Translations under genes and position numbers: made by a program | Shown here: positions 25,975-34,273 of the stretch, in pieces | How positions within the stretch are numbered: position 1 is the stretch's first letter | Layout: each line of letters starts with the position of its first letter | The notes under the pieces: generated by a model | The model's database searches: none | Told to the model about the DNA's origin: nothing | The model's input: only the letters and a program-made list of their open reading frames with translations | Source of the DNA: Bacillota bacterium | Lineage (GTDB): Bacteria; Bacillota_I; Bacilli_A; RF39; UBA660 | DNA length: 64,000 bases | Reading direction: 5' to 3' | NCBI GenBank assembly: GCA_015059245.1 | Contig: SVAU01000006.1 | Coordinates: 67,981 to 131,980, forward strand

Positions 25975-26877
25975 GTAATTTTGTCTAATTTTGTCTAAAA
26001 ATGATGGATCAAATTCTTTATTTCTTATCATTTCTATTTCATATTTGTATGGAGGATAGATTCTTTCTTTTGAATCATCAGTATCCCCTATATATGGTGT
26101 TTCTAGTATTTTTGGTACATTAGTTAGTCTTTCATTGTATATTACATTTATTAATGTATCAAAACCTAATGAACCCATACCAAAGTTAGCATGTCTATCT
26201 TTATGAGAACCTTGATCATTTTTTGAATCGTTAATATGAACACATTTTATTTTATCTATACCAATTAGTGAATCAAATTCATCTAAGTATTTATCAAATT
26301 CTTTTATGTTGTATCCACTATCATTTAAATGACATGTGTCTAGACATACTCCTATTTGTTCTTTTCTATCTACTTTGTTTATTATGTAAGCAAGTTCTTC
26401 TGTTGTACGACCACATTCAGTTCCTTTACCAGCCATTGTTTCTAATAGTATCAGACATTTTGTTGTTCCATCTAGGATATAATTAAGGGCTTCTGCTATA
26501 TTGTTTAATCCTTCTTCAGGTGTTATTCCTATTGCGTTACCTGGATGGAGTACCATCTTAGTAATCCCCATTTCGTCACATCTAGTTAGTTCTTTTTTTA
26601 TAAAGTCTTTACTAAAGTTATATTTATCTGGATCTGAAGCGTTACCTAGATTAACTATGTAAGGTGCGTGACATACAACATTTTTTATGTCTATATTATT
26701 TGCTTGCATTAGATTAATTGCTTCTTCTGTATATTTCTTCTCTATATCTTTTCTTACTGTATTAGTAGGTGCTCCAGTATAGAACATAAATGTATTACTT
26801 CCATAACTTATTGCTTCTTCTGTTGCTCCTAGTAATTGGTTTTTACCAAAAGATACGTGACTTCCGATTATTAACAT
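25966..26877 (-). CDS. nfo: Endonuclease IV (AP endonuclease)
   Basis: This enzyme cuts DNA at abasic sites in base excision repair. The zinc-binding motifs of the family are all present: GSHVS at the start, CHAPY, LHPGN, LLETMAGKG, CLDTCH, HINDSK followed by DRHANFG, and LETPY. The barrel fold and length (303 residues) match the family. A GTG at 26886 is possible, but GGAG touches it; ATG 26877 has the ribosome site AGAGGAG at 10 bases, so I use the ATG. It has its own promoter (TGTTATAAT at about 26899) and its own terminator, directly before the first kinase operon. The window also has lexA and a uracil-DNA-glycosylase-like gene. Confidence 0.93.
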   Translation of the reverse strand: MLIIGSHVSFGKNQLLGATEEAISYGSNTFMFYTGAPTNTVRKDIEKKYTEEAINLMQANNIDIKNVVCHAPYIVNLGNASDPDKYNFSKDFIKKELTRCDEMGITKMVLHPGNAIGITPEEGLNNIAEALNYILDGTTKCLILLETMAGKGTECGRTTEELAYIINKVDRKEQIGVCLDTCHLNDSGYNIKEFDKYLDEFDSLIGIDKIKCVHINDSKNDQGSHKDRHANFGMGSLGFDTLINVIYNERLTNVPKILETPYIGDTDDSKERIYPPYKYEIEMIRNKEFDPSFLDKIRQNYKK

Positions 26878-26908
26878 TTTTACCACACTCCTCTTAGATT
26901 ATAACATG

Positions 26909-26934
26909 AAAAAAGGTAGTTATTCTACCTTTTT
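26909..26934 (-). terminator. Terminator after the membrane protein gene at 26920
   Basis: A 10-11-base-pair stem (AAAAAGGTAG/CTACCTTTTT) overlaps the stop codon and abuts the nfo promoter. Confidence 0.8.
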
Positions 26935-27462
26935 GCTTATACATGGATTGTTATATTTTTTATTTGTTTTACTTGTATATGAAGTTGTTACTTCTCTTTC
27001 AAATTCTTCGTTTTTATATTCTGTTATTTCTTTTTTTGTTGTTGCATTTTCTATTTCTTCAAGATTGTATCCTGCAAGAACATATTTTTTATTTGTTCCC
27101 CATAGTGTATATGTATAGTTGTTATTTTGTTTTTCTACTATTACATATCCATCCCAATCTTTGTATTCTTTTGTGAAGTAATCATTTTCTTCTAGACCAG
27201 ATATAGTTATACATACTGATTTAGATGTTCCGTCTTCACTAGTTATTATGTAGTTTGTTTTACCGGATTTTTCTAGAGCTGGATATACATTTTTAGCTAG
27301 TGATAGTATTGATACAGCATCTTCTTTGAAGTTATCTATTTTTTTATTTTTTGTAGATGCTCCGAATATTGCAATACCTGCTAATAAGAATATAGCTAGT
27401 AATACTATCATGAATAATACTTCTAATTTTATGTTTTCTAATTTATCTTTTATTTTTTCCAT
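26920..27462 (-). CDS. Single-pass membrane protein, pseudopilin-like ectodomain
   Basis: This 180-residue protein has a helix at about residues 14-36 (a hydrophobic stretch rich in Ile and Leu) and an outside domain. That domain has SVCITISGL, then DWDGYVIVEK and YTYTLWG, an alternating pattern like the C-terminal domains of type II secretion or competence pseudopilins in low-GC Gram-positives. There is no prepilin cleavage motif (no Gly followed by Phe-Thr-Leu-Ile-Glu). The C-terminal 50 residues are charged and low in structure and end with a lone cysteine (NPCIS). The gene follows ylbE by 54 bases. The function is unknown; the pilin comparison is a shape argument. Confidence 0.45.
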   Translation of the reverse strand: MEKIKDKLENIKLEVLFMIVLLAIFLLAGIAIFGASTKNKKIDNFKEDAVSILSLAKNVYPALEKSGKTNYIITSEDGTSKSVCITISGLEENDYFTKEYKDWDGYVIVEKQNNNYTYTLWGTNKKYVLAGYNLEEIENATTKKEITEYKNEEFEREVTTSYTSKTNKKYNNPCISKKVE

Positions 27463-27516
27463 TTTATCATCTTCTTCTATTATATATATTAATATAAATA
27501 GAGTTTTTTTTCAATA

Positions 27517-27735
27517 TTAGTTTATGGTACTTATGATATTGGAAATTAGTTCGATATCGTTTATTACTTCTTTTGCTTTATCAGAGAAATTAAGTTTATA
27601 TTTATCTTTTATTTCTTTTTTAAATGTTTTGTAGTATGAGGGATTTCTGTTTAATTCTTTGATATAGTTCGTGTTTTCTTTTAAATAATCAAATAGTTTA
27701 TCTTGTTTTATTTGATTTAATAATTCTTTTTTCAT
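27517..27735 (-). CDS. ylbE: YlbE-like small protein
   Basis: This 72-residue helical protein resembles Bacillus YlbE: an N-terminal helix, the segment ELNRNPSYY (compare KLSRNP in YlbE), then a basic middle and a C-terminal helix rich in Ile. In Bacillus ylbD and ylbE are adjacent in this order, as here, where 2 bases separate the two genes. That gene order is the stronger argument. The function of YlbE is not established. It has no signal peptide and no membrane segment. Confidence 0.7.
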   Translation of the reverse strand: MKKELLNQIKQDKLFDYLKENTNYIKELNRNPSYYKTFKKEIKDKYKLNFSDKAKEVINDIELISNIISTIN

Positions 27736-27737
27736 TT

Positions 27738-28070
27738 TTAGTCTCCGAAGAATTTGTTTAATGGTTTTTCAATATTAGGTTTTACATTGTTTGTTATGTT
27801 ATTTTCACTTTTTGTTGCGAATTCACTAAAAATATCAAGTACTTTACTGGCGTTTTCTAAGTGTTTTTGAAAAGCTTCTGGTTTGAATTTTTCTAATATT
27901 TCTGTTACTTTTATTTCGTTTTTTTGTTTGTATTGTTTCCATATATTATCATCTTCTCCATATAGGTCATATAGTTCGTAGAATTTTTGCCATGTCATTG
28001 TACCATTATTAACATGGTATATTAGTTCTGGTTTGTTACGAATGAATTCTTTAAAAGTTTCTTTAGACAT
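27738..28070 (-). CDS. ylbD: YlbD-like protein (spore-coat related family)
   Basis: This 110-residue protein matches the YlbD family in its N-terminal half: FIRNKPELI, then NGTMTWQKFYELYDLYGEDD and W (compare the Bacillus pattern 'VK-HP-LI..V..GK-TWQ..YE-W-LLGEDD..W'). The C-terminal half is charged and has no recognisable domain. YlbD is listed as a coat-related protein in Bacillus. The start, ATG 28070, has AGGTGAT at 6 bases. This site lies in the 3' arm of the parC terminator hairpin (28074-28110), so read-through transcripts would have it paired. The gene is followed by a YlbE-like gene. Confidence 0.75.
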   Translation of the reverse strand: MSKETFKEFIRNKPELIYHVNNGTMTWQKFYELYDLYGEDDNIWKQYKQKNEIKVTEILEKFKPEAFQKHLENASKVLDIFSEFATKSENNITNNVKPNIEKPLNKFFGD

Positions 28071-28073
28071 AAA

Positions 28074-28110
28074 AAATCACCTATTAAATCTTATGTTTAA
28101 TAAGTGATTT
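28074..28110 (-). terminator. parC terminator whose 3' arm holds the ylbD ribosome site
   Basis: A 15-base-pair stem (AAAUCACUUAUUAAA with UUUAAUAGGUGAUUU, one G-U pair, 7-base loop) is followed by six U and then the ylbD AUG. The ribosome site AGGUGAU is within the 3' arm. Confidence 0.75.
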
Positions 28111-28115
28111 ATTTA

Positions 28116-30668
28116 CTATAATTTGAAGTCGTCTATGAAGTCATCAATTGTTAATTCTTGATTTTCTTCTTTTAGAGCAGGAAGTTCAATTTCTTCTTCT
28201 CTTTTAACTTCTTCTTTTTTAGGTGTAGCATTTTGATTTAGTTCAATTTTTCTTTCTACTAATTCTGCTACTTTGAATGTTTCTTCAATTTTTGTTTTAC
28301 AAATTGTACTACCAGTTGAAGATAAATCCATTATTGGTAATTCAGTAGTTTTTATTTCTTTGAATTCTCCATCTGTTTTTAAACTTACTACATCTCTATT
28401 ATTTACTGAGATAGCATTTGTTATTTTGTAGTTAGTTGATTTTACTTTTTTGATTAATGTTGAACCTTTTTTAGCTCTTGTCATTTGATCAAGTTCACTA
28501 ATCTTAATACGTTTAGATGTATTTTTGTTAGTAAATACTGTTATGTATTCGTCATAGTTTTCTGGAGACATACATGTTACTACTGTATCTTCTTTTACGT
28601 TGATACCTTTAACACCTGATGCTTTTGCTCCTACTAGAGGGATTTCATCAGAATCAATATTTAGATAATAACCTGTTTCAGTTACAAAGATTGCTCTTCC
28701 ATTGTCTTTTACTACTGATACTAGTTCATCACCATCTTTTAGTTTCATGGCGTTAATTGGTTTAGTATAACGGCTTACAATTAGTTCTTCTAAGTTAGTA
28801 CGTTTAGTTGTACCTTGTTTAGTAGTCATTATTACGTTATCACTTGGATTATCTAAGATCATTGCTGAGATGATTCTTTCATCAGCACTTATTTGAATTA
28901 AGTTACTAATATGTTTTCCAAGTTCTTTCCATTTAGTTTCTATTATTTCATGAACTGGTACATATAAGTAATGTCCTAAGTTAGTGAACATTAATAATGT
29001 ATCTAATGTAGTTGTACTATATAGGCCTCTTATGAAGTCACCTGGTTTTAGAGTTGTTGGTTCTCCACTAGATGATACATATGATTTAAGAGGTATGCGT
29101 TTTACATAGCCTTCATTTGTTGCTACTACGATAACATTTTCTTTAGGAATCATGTCTTTAGCGTCAAATTTGATTTCTGTTACTTCATCTCTTATTTCAG
29201 TACGACGTGGGTTACCAAATTCTTTTTCTATTTCTTTTAGACTTAGTTTCATTTGTTTTTTCAATACTTCTTCATCTTCAATAATAGATGTTAAGAATTC
29301 AATCATCTTACGTAGATTATCTTGTTCTTCTAATAGTAGATTTACGTCTGTATTAGATAGAGAGTATAATCTCATCATTACGATTGCTGTTGCTTGTTCT
29401 ACTGTGAATTCGAATCTTTCAACTAAGTTATCAATTGATTCTTGTTTATTTTTAGATGCTCTAATTATTTTAATTATTTCATCAATTATATCTACAGCTT
29501 TTAAGAAGCCTTCTACGATATGTAGTCTTTCTTTAGCTTTATTTAAATCGAATTTAGTACGACGTAAGATAACATCTTTTTGGTGAGCAATAAATGCATC
29601 TAGAATTTCTAGAATACCAAGTTGTTTTGGTCTTCTATTTACTATTGCTACCATATTGAAGTTATAGTTTACTTGTAAGTCAGTATTCTTTAGTAAGTAG
29701 TTTAAGATAAGTTCAGCATTGGCATCTTTCTTTAATTCAATAATTATTTTAGCCATATGTTCTTTATCAGAGACATCTATTACATCAGCTATACCTTCTA
29801 CTTTTTTATCTATTTTTATATCTTCGATTTTTTTACGTAGTTGTTCTTTTAGTACGTCATAAGGTATTTCATGAATTATGATTTGATGAGTACCTTTTTC
29901 TTTTACTATTTCAGTTTTTGCTTTTACTACAACTTTACCACGACCTGTTGAGTAAGCTTGTAGTAAGCCTTCTTTGCCTTCTACTACACCACCTGTTGGG
30001 AAGTCAGGGCCTTTAACTATATTAAGAATAGTATCTAATCTACAATTAGGATTATCTATTCTATGGATAGTTGCTTCGATTACTTCACTTAAGTTGTGTG
30101 GTGGAATATTCGTTGCATAACCTGCTGAGATACCAGTTGATCCATTTACTAATAGATTAGGAAAATGGGCTGGTAGAACTGTTGGTTCTAAATCTTCATC
30201 AGCATAGTTAAGTGTCATTTCGACAGCATCACGATTTATATCTTTTAATGTTACTAAAGCAAGTTTTGTTAATCTTGTTTCAGTATAACGGTGAGCGGCA
30301 GGACCGTCACCATCGATTGAACCGTTGTTACCATGGATATCAATGAATACTTCACGCATTTTCCATGCTTGTGACATATATATCATTGCACCATATATTG
30401 ATGAGTCACCATGTGGATGGTATTTACCCATTACGTCCCCTACTGCTTTTGCGCATTTACGATAAGGTTTGTCGTGAGTGTTTTTACTTTCCCACATTGT
30501 ATAAAGTATTCTTCTTTGTACTGGTTTTAGACCATCTCTTACATCTGGTAGAGCACGGTCTTGGATAATAGATTTAGAATATCTACCAAATCTATCACCC
30601 ATTATATCTTCTAGAGTATAATCATATATTTTCTCGATGATTGTTTTTTCTTCTTGTTTCTTAGCCAT
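28116..30668 (-). CDS. parC: DNA topoisomerase IV subunit A
   Basis: ParC is the DNA-cleaving subunit that unlinks daughter chromosomes. The 850-residue protein has the winged-helix/tower core with RALPDVRDGLKP and KYHPHGDSS near residues 40-95, and the catalytic tyrosine in AHRYTE at about 124. The C-terminal beta-pinwheel starts near residue 500 (EGYVKRIP, RGLY). The GyrA box (QRRGGKG) is absent, and this separates ParC from GyrA. The tail after about 800 is acidic and disordered. The ribosome site AGGAGG overlaps the parE stop, so the two subunits are translated from one message. Residues after HGDSS (IYGAM) carry serine at the position linked to quinolone response in other species. Confidence 0.92.
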   Translation of the reverse strand: MAKKQEEKTIIEKIYDYTLEDIMGDRFGRYSKSIIQDRALPDVRDGLKPVQRRILYTMWESKNTHDKPYRKCAKAVGDVMGKYHPHGDSSIYGAMIYMSQAWKMREVFIDIHGNNGSIDGDGPAAHRYTETRLTKLALVTLKDINRDAVEMTLNYADEDLEPTVLPAHFPNLLVNGSTGISAGYATNIPPHNLSEVIEATIHRIDNPNCRLDTILNIVKGPDFPTGGVVEGKEGLLQAYSTGRGKVVVKAKTEIVKEKGTHQIIIHEIPYDVLKEQLRKKIEDIKIDKKVEGIADVIDVSDKEHMAKIIIELKKDANAELILNYLLKNTDLQVNYNFNMVAIVNRRPKQLGILEILDAFIAHQKDVILRRTKFDLNKAKERLHIVEGFLKAVDIIDEIIKIIRASKNKQESIDNLVERFEFTVEQATAIVMMRLYSLSNTDVNLLLEEQDNLRKMIEFLTSIIEDEEVLKKQMKLSLKEIEKEFGNPRRTEIRDEVTEIKFDAKDMIPKENVIVVATNEGYVKRIPLKSYVSSSGEPTTLKPGDFIRGLYSTTTLDTLLMFTNLGHYLYVPVHEIIETKWKELGKHISNLIQISADERIISAMILDNPSDNVIMTTKQGTTKRTNLEELIVSRYTKPINAMKLKDGDELVSVVKDNGRAIFVTETGYYLNIDSDEIPLVGAKASGVKGINVKEDTVVTCMSPENYDEYITVFTNKNTSKRIKISELDQMTRAKKGSTLIKKVKSTNYKITNAISVNNRDVVSLKTDGEFKEIKTTELPIMDLSSTGSTICKTKIEETFKVAELVERKIELNQNATPKKEEVKREEEIELPALKEENQELTIDDFIDDFKL

Positions 30669-30673
30669 TTTGA

Positions 30674-32584
30674 TTACCTCCTAAATCCGTCTTCTAATGT
30701 AAAGTCAACATTTTCTTCAATCCACTCTTTACGTGGTTCAACTTTATCTCCCATAAGTACTGATACTCTCTTTTCAGCTAGAGCTGCATCTTCGATTGTA
30801 ACTTTTATTAAACTTCTTGATTCTGGATTCATTGTTGTTTCATATAATTCTTCTGCGTCCATTTCACCAAGACCTTTGAATCGTTGTACTTTATAAGCTT
30901 GTTTTACTTCTTTTTTTCTTCTATCTAAGTCTTCATCTGTTGCAACATATTCTTTATATTTACCAAAGTCTAGGGCATATAAAGGTGGGTTTGCAATGAA
31001 TAACATTCCTGCCTCTATTAGAGGTCTCATGAATCTATAGAAGAATGTTAGTAATAATACTTGGATATGTGCTCCATCGTCGTCGGCATCGGTCATGATT
31101 ATTACTTTTCCATAATTTGATTCTGTTGGATCAAATTCGTTTCCAATACCTGCTCCGATAGCATATGTTAATGTATTTAATTCTTCATTATTATTTATAT
31201 CGTTGTTAGAAGCTTTTTCACAGTTAAGAACTTTACCTCTTAATGGAAGTATTGCTTGTGTTTCTCTGTTTCTTCCTGTTTTAGCTGAGCCTCCGGCAGA
31301 ATCTCCTTCGACTAGGAATAATTCGTTTTTAGCAGCATCTTTACCAGTTGCTTTAGCAAGTTTTCCACTTAGGATTTTATCTTTCTTTTCTTTACCTTTT
31401 CCGTTACGAGCTGCTTCTCTAGCTTTTCTAGCTGCTTCACGAGCTACTTTACTACGTGATGCTTTTTCTACTATCATTAAAGCTGTTTCTCTATTTTCTT
31501 CAAGGAAGAATTTCATATTTTCATAAGTAATTTGTTCTGTTACTGTACGTGCTTCTGGTGTACCTAATTTACCTTTTGTTTGTCCTTCAAATTGTAATAG
31601 ATTTTCAGGAATCTTTAGGTTAATTACAGCACTTAATCCTTCACGAACGTCACTACCTTCAAAGTTAGCATCTTTGCCTTTTAGGACATTATTTTCTTTA
31701 GCATAGTCATTGAATGCTTTTGTGATACCTGATTTGAAACCAGTTTCGTGAGAACCACCATCACTAGTTTTTACATTGTTAACGAAAGATAAAATATTTT
31801 CGTTATATCCTTCTTGATATTGAAGTGCTATGTCTACTTCGATACCTTGTTTTATACCATTGAAGTTAATAACTTTATGTAATACAGTCTTTCCGTCATT
31901 AATGTATTCTATAAAATTAATAAGTCCGTTTTCATAGTGGAATTTAGCTGTACGTTTATCTTCTTCATCTTCTACTTCGATAGTAATACCGCTTAGTAGG
32001 AATGCACTTTCTTGCATTCTTTCTGTAATAGTAGTGAATGAGAAATTTGTACTTTTGAATATTTCTGGATCAGGTAAGAATGTTACTGTTGTACCTGTTC
32101 TATTTGTAGTACCTATTTCTTTTAGTTTTTGTACGGTATGTCCACCGTTTTCAAATTTGATGTTACTTATAACACCTTCTCTATGAATTGTTACATCCAT
32201 TTTTTTACTTAAGGCATTAACTACTGATGCACCTACACCATGTAGACCACCTGATACTTTGTATCCTGCTTCTTCGAACTTACCACCAGCATGTAATTTA
32301 GTATATACAACTTCTGGAGTAGATAGTCCGCTTTCGTGTTTTCCGATTGGTACTCCACGACCATGGTCTTCTACAGATACAGATCCATCTTTGTTAAGAG
32401 TTATTTTGATATAATCTCCATAACCATTAATACTTTCATCGATAGCGTTGTCAACTATTTCCCAAATAAGATGATGTAGTCCTCTTTTGTCTGTAGAACC
32501 AATATACATACCAGGACGTTTTCTAACTGCTTCTAAGCCTTCTAGTATTTTTATAGATGTTGAATCGTATTTTGTTGTTGTCAT
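30674..32584 (-). CDS. parE: DNA topoisomerase IV subunit B
   Basis: ParE is the ATPase subunit of topoisomerase IV. The 636-residue protein opens with YDSTSIKILEGLEAVRKRPG, the usual start of Gram-positive ParE. Next come the GHKL ATP site with EIVDNAIDE and GRGVPIG, the transducer, and the TOPRIM domain with EGDSAGGSA and DADDDGAHI. The C-terminal QRFKGLGEMD is also present. There is no DNA-binding insert as in enterobacterial GyrB. It has an extended -10 promoter (TGTTATACT) about 20 bases before the start and forms an operon with parC. Together with lexA, tkt and yneF nearby this recalls the order in Bacillus. Confidence 0.92.
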   Translation of the reverse strand: MTTTKYDSTSIKILEGLEAVRKRPGMYIGSTDKRGLHHLIWEIVDNAIDESINGYGDYIKITLNKDGSVSVEDHGRGVPIGKHESGLSTPEVVYTKLHAGGKFEEAGYKVSGGLHGVGASVVNALSKKMDVTIHREGVISNIKFENGGHTVQKLKEIGTTNRTGTTVTFLPDPEIFKSTNFSFTTITERMQESAFLLSGITIEVEDEEDKRTAKFHYENGLINFIEYINDGKTVLHKVINFNGIKQGIEVDIALQYQEGYNENILSFVNNVKTSDGGSHETGFKSGITKAFNDYAKENNVLKGKDANFEGSDVREGLSAVINLKIPENLLQFEGQTKGKLGTPEARTVTEQITYENMKFFLEENRETALMIVEKASRSKVAREAARKAREAARNGKGKEKKDKILSGKLAKATGKDAAKNELFLVEGDSAGGSAKTGRNRETQAILPLRGKVLNCEKASNNDINNNEELNTLTYAIGAGIGNEFDPTESNYGKVIIMTDADDDGAHIQVLLLTFFYRFMRPLIEAGMLFIANPPLYALDFGKYKEYVATDEDLDRRKKEVKQAYKVQRFKGLGEMDAEELYETTMNPESRSLIKVTIEDAALAEKRVSVLMGDKVEPRKEWIEENVDFTLEDGFRR

Positions 32585-32621
32585 TCTTTTTCACCATAGT
32601 TAGTATAACAAAATAAAACAC

Positions 32622-32663
32622 AAAAAAAAAGGGACTTGACGGACTTTGACGTCAATTATCCCT
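32622..32663 (-). terminator. Terminator after gene 32681-33433
   Basis: Two stacked stems (AGGGA/TCCCT outside, TTGACG/CGTCAA inside, small bulge) are followed by a nine-T run on the minus strand. It stands just before the parE promoter. Confidence 0.75.
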
Positions 32664-32680
32664 CTTATTTAGGCACTTTT

Positions 32681-33433
32681 TTAAAAATCATCGTCACCAG
32701 AATATTTTGTTTCTTTTTTTACTGGTTGACTTGTTTTTATTGTTTGTGGATTTGGTTTTTTAGTTTCTACTATTTCTTTTTTTTCTATAATAGTTGGTTT
32801 TTGTTCAACTATTCTTTTTGGCTCTGTTACTGGAACAGGTTTTGCTACTTTTTTTGGTTCTTCTACCATAGGAGTTGCTTCTTCTTGTTTTAGTTTAGGA
32901 GGTTCAACTTCTTTTGGTTTTCTATCTTTAAATAATTCTTTTAGAATTTCTCTTTTTGGAGGTCTAGGTTCCTCTTCTTTTATTACTTCTTTTTTCGTTT
33001 CTTTAACTGGTTCTTCTATTGGATTGATATCTATAATAGGTATTACTGCTGTATTATCTATTTCGTCTTTATCTAATACTTTTGTTTTCTTTTTCGATTC
33101 TTCTTTAGTTGTTTCTTTTATAACATGTACTTTTTCTTCACGTTCTATTTCTTCTTCTAAACTTTTTTTGAAGTTTTCTAAGTTCTTAGTTAGTACTGGT
33201 ATTTCAAACGTTACATCTTCACTTATTGCTTCTTTTTCTGTTGGTGCTTCAAATGTTACATCTTTTAAATCTTGTAGTTTTTCTTTTTTAGGTTCTTTAC
33301 CTTTTTTAGAATCTTTGATACCAAGTAATATTACTGCAATAAAAAGAACTACTAATATAATTATAGAAATTATTAATATAGTAGGAAACCATTTTGATTC
33401 ATATATTGTATCTATAATATTAAGTACGTTCAC
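32681..33433 (-). CDS. Single-pass membrane protein with long charged cytoplasmic tail
   Basis: This 250-residue protein has one membrane helix at about residues 17-38 and then a tail of about 210 residues dominated by Lys, Glu, Pro and Val. Within the tail are repeated VTFE(A/I)P motifs near residues 60 and 80, and basic/acidic blocks. Such tails are disordered and often bind partners by charge or short motifs. It starts with GTG at 33433; the ribosome site is weak. It stands between yneF and parE, where Bacillus has other genes. I do not recognise a family. Confidence 0.55.
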   Translation of the reverse strand: MNVLNIIDTIYESKWFPTILIISIIILVVLFIAVILLGIKDSKKGKEPKKEKLQDLKDVTFEAPTEKEAISEDVTFEIPVLTKNLENFKKSLEEEIEREEKVHVIKETTKEESKKKTKVLDKDEIDNTAVIPIIDINPIEEPVKETKKEVIKEEEPRPPKREILKELFKDRKPKEVEPPKLKQEEATPMVEEPKKVAKPVPVTEPKRIVEQKPTIIEKKEIVETKKPNPQTIKTSQPVKKETKYSGDDDF

Positions 33434-33491
33434 TATTGCACCACTCTTTTTCTAATATAAGAATAACATATTATTATTTAATTATCTACAT

Positions 33492-33516
33492 AAAAAAAAG
33501 ATAATTACTTATCTTT
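33492..33516 (-). terminator. Terminator overlapping the yneF stop region
   Basis: An 8-base-pair stem (AAAGATAA/TTATCTTT) with a 4-base loop and an A run on the left, which reads as a T run on the minus strand after yneF. Confidence 0.75.
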
Positions 33517-33517
33517 C

Positions 33518-33751
33518 TTATTTGAATCTATTCATTTGTTGCATTACTTGTCTTACTTGTTTTTGACTTGGTTTTCTTCCCATACTACTCATCATAACTT
33601 CTATCATTTTTTCGTTAATAGGAGGATTCTCCTTAAGTTGTTTTTCAAATACTTTTTTTGTTACAAAGAAACCAATTACTAATCCAATAACAAGACCTAA
33701 TAGTACGTATAATACGTCTCCTAACCATTTAATTGCTAATACAGGTATCAT
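33518..33751 (-). CDS. yneF: YneF family membrane protein (UPF0154)
   Basis: This 77-residue protein has one membrane helix (residues about 10-30, rich in Gly, Val, Leu) and the family's C-terminal signature: KENPPINEKM followed by MMSSMGRKPSQKQV and MNRFK. Bacillus YneF has the same PPINE and GQKPSQK segments. In Bacillus the order is tkt, yneE (sirA), yneF; the same order is found here. YneF function is unknown, though it is kept in very small Gram-positive genomes. ATG 33751 is preceded by GGAGAG. Confidence 0.9.
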   Translation of the reverse strand: MIPVLAIKWLGDVLYVLLGLVIGLVIGFFVTKKVFEKQLKENPPINEKMIEVMMSSMGRKPSQKQVRQVMQQMNRFK

Positions 33752-33807
33752 TTTTACACTCTCCTTTGTTTATTTATTGTACTAAATTATTTTTATTTTA
33801 ACAAGAG

Positions 33808-34221
33808 TTATAGCAATTCTTCTAACCAAAAGTAATCTATATTATCGAAGTCGATTACAAATATTTTTTCTTTTCTAGTTATTGCTTTTAGAAATGTTGG
33901 TATTTGTTTGGTACTTTTTATTAATAGATAGTTAGTATTTATTATTAGTTTTGATTCTTCTTTAGTATAGTAATCATATATCATATGAGTGTTGTTTACT
34001 TTAGTATAAGAGTGTCTGTTTTTATAATATTCATATATGTTGTTATTTAAATATTCTTTATTGAAGGTATCTCTTATTACGTTGAAATAGTTATAAAAGT
34101 ATGGTAGATCTTGTTCTTTTATGTGATAGATTGTTTCTATTGCTTTATAGAGATTGTAGGGATTGTTTTTTGTTAAGTTATAGAATATGTTATTTATTTT
34201 GAATAGATAGTATTTTCTCAT
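33808..34221 (-). CDS. sirA: SirA-like inhibitor of replication initiation
   Basis: In Bacillus SirA binds DnaA during sporulation and stops new rounds of replication. This 137-residue protein agrees at both ends: the N-terminal RKYYLFKI and the C-terminal FVIDFDNIDYFWLEEL (compare FLAFDFNSKRYGWLNP in SirA). It has no membrane segment. The position between tkt and yneF is the same as in Bacillus, which carries much of the weight. The middle part is diverged and rich in Tyr and Asn. The ribosome site GGTGAT lies inside the 3' arm of the tkt terminator (34225-34261), so translation from read-through messages should be limited. Confidence 0.7.
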   Translation of the reverse strand: MRKYYLFKINNIFYNLTKNNPYNLYKAIETIYHIKEQDLPYFYNYFNVIRDTFNKEYLNNNIYEYYKNRHSYTKVNNTHMIYDYYTKEESKLIINTNYLLIKSTKQIPTFLKAITRKEKIFVIDFDNIDYFWLEELL

Positions 34222-34224
34222 AAA

Positions 34225-34261
34225 AAATCACCAAGATTAATATATATTATCTTAGTGATTT
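34225..34261 (-). terminator. tkt terminator whose 3' arm holds the sirA-like ribosome site
   Basis: A 13-base-pair stem (AAAUCACUAAGAU with AUCUUGGUGAUUU, one G-U pair) with an 11-base AU loop, then U residues and the AUG at 34221. GGUGAU is in the 3' arm. Confidence 0.75.
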
Positions 34262-34273
34262 ATTTTGTCGTAT

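Noticed and set aside
32622..32663. Hairpin with short direct repeats that could be an operator or RNA gene
   Set aside because: The stem with a following nine-T run on the minus strand fits a simple terminator.
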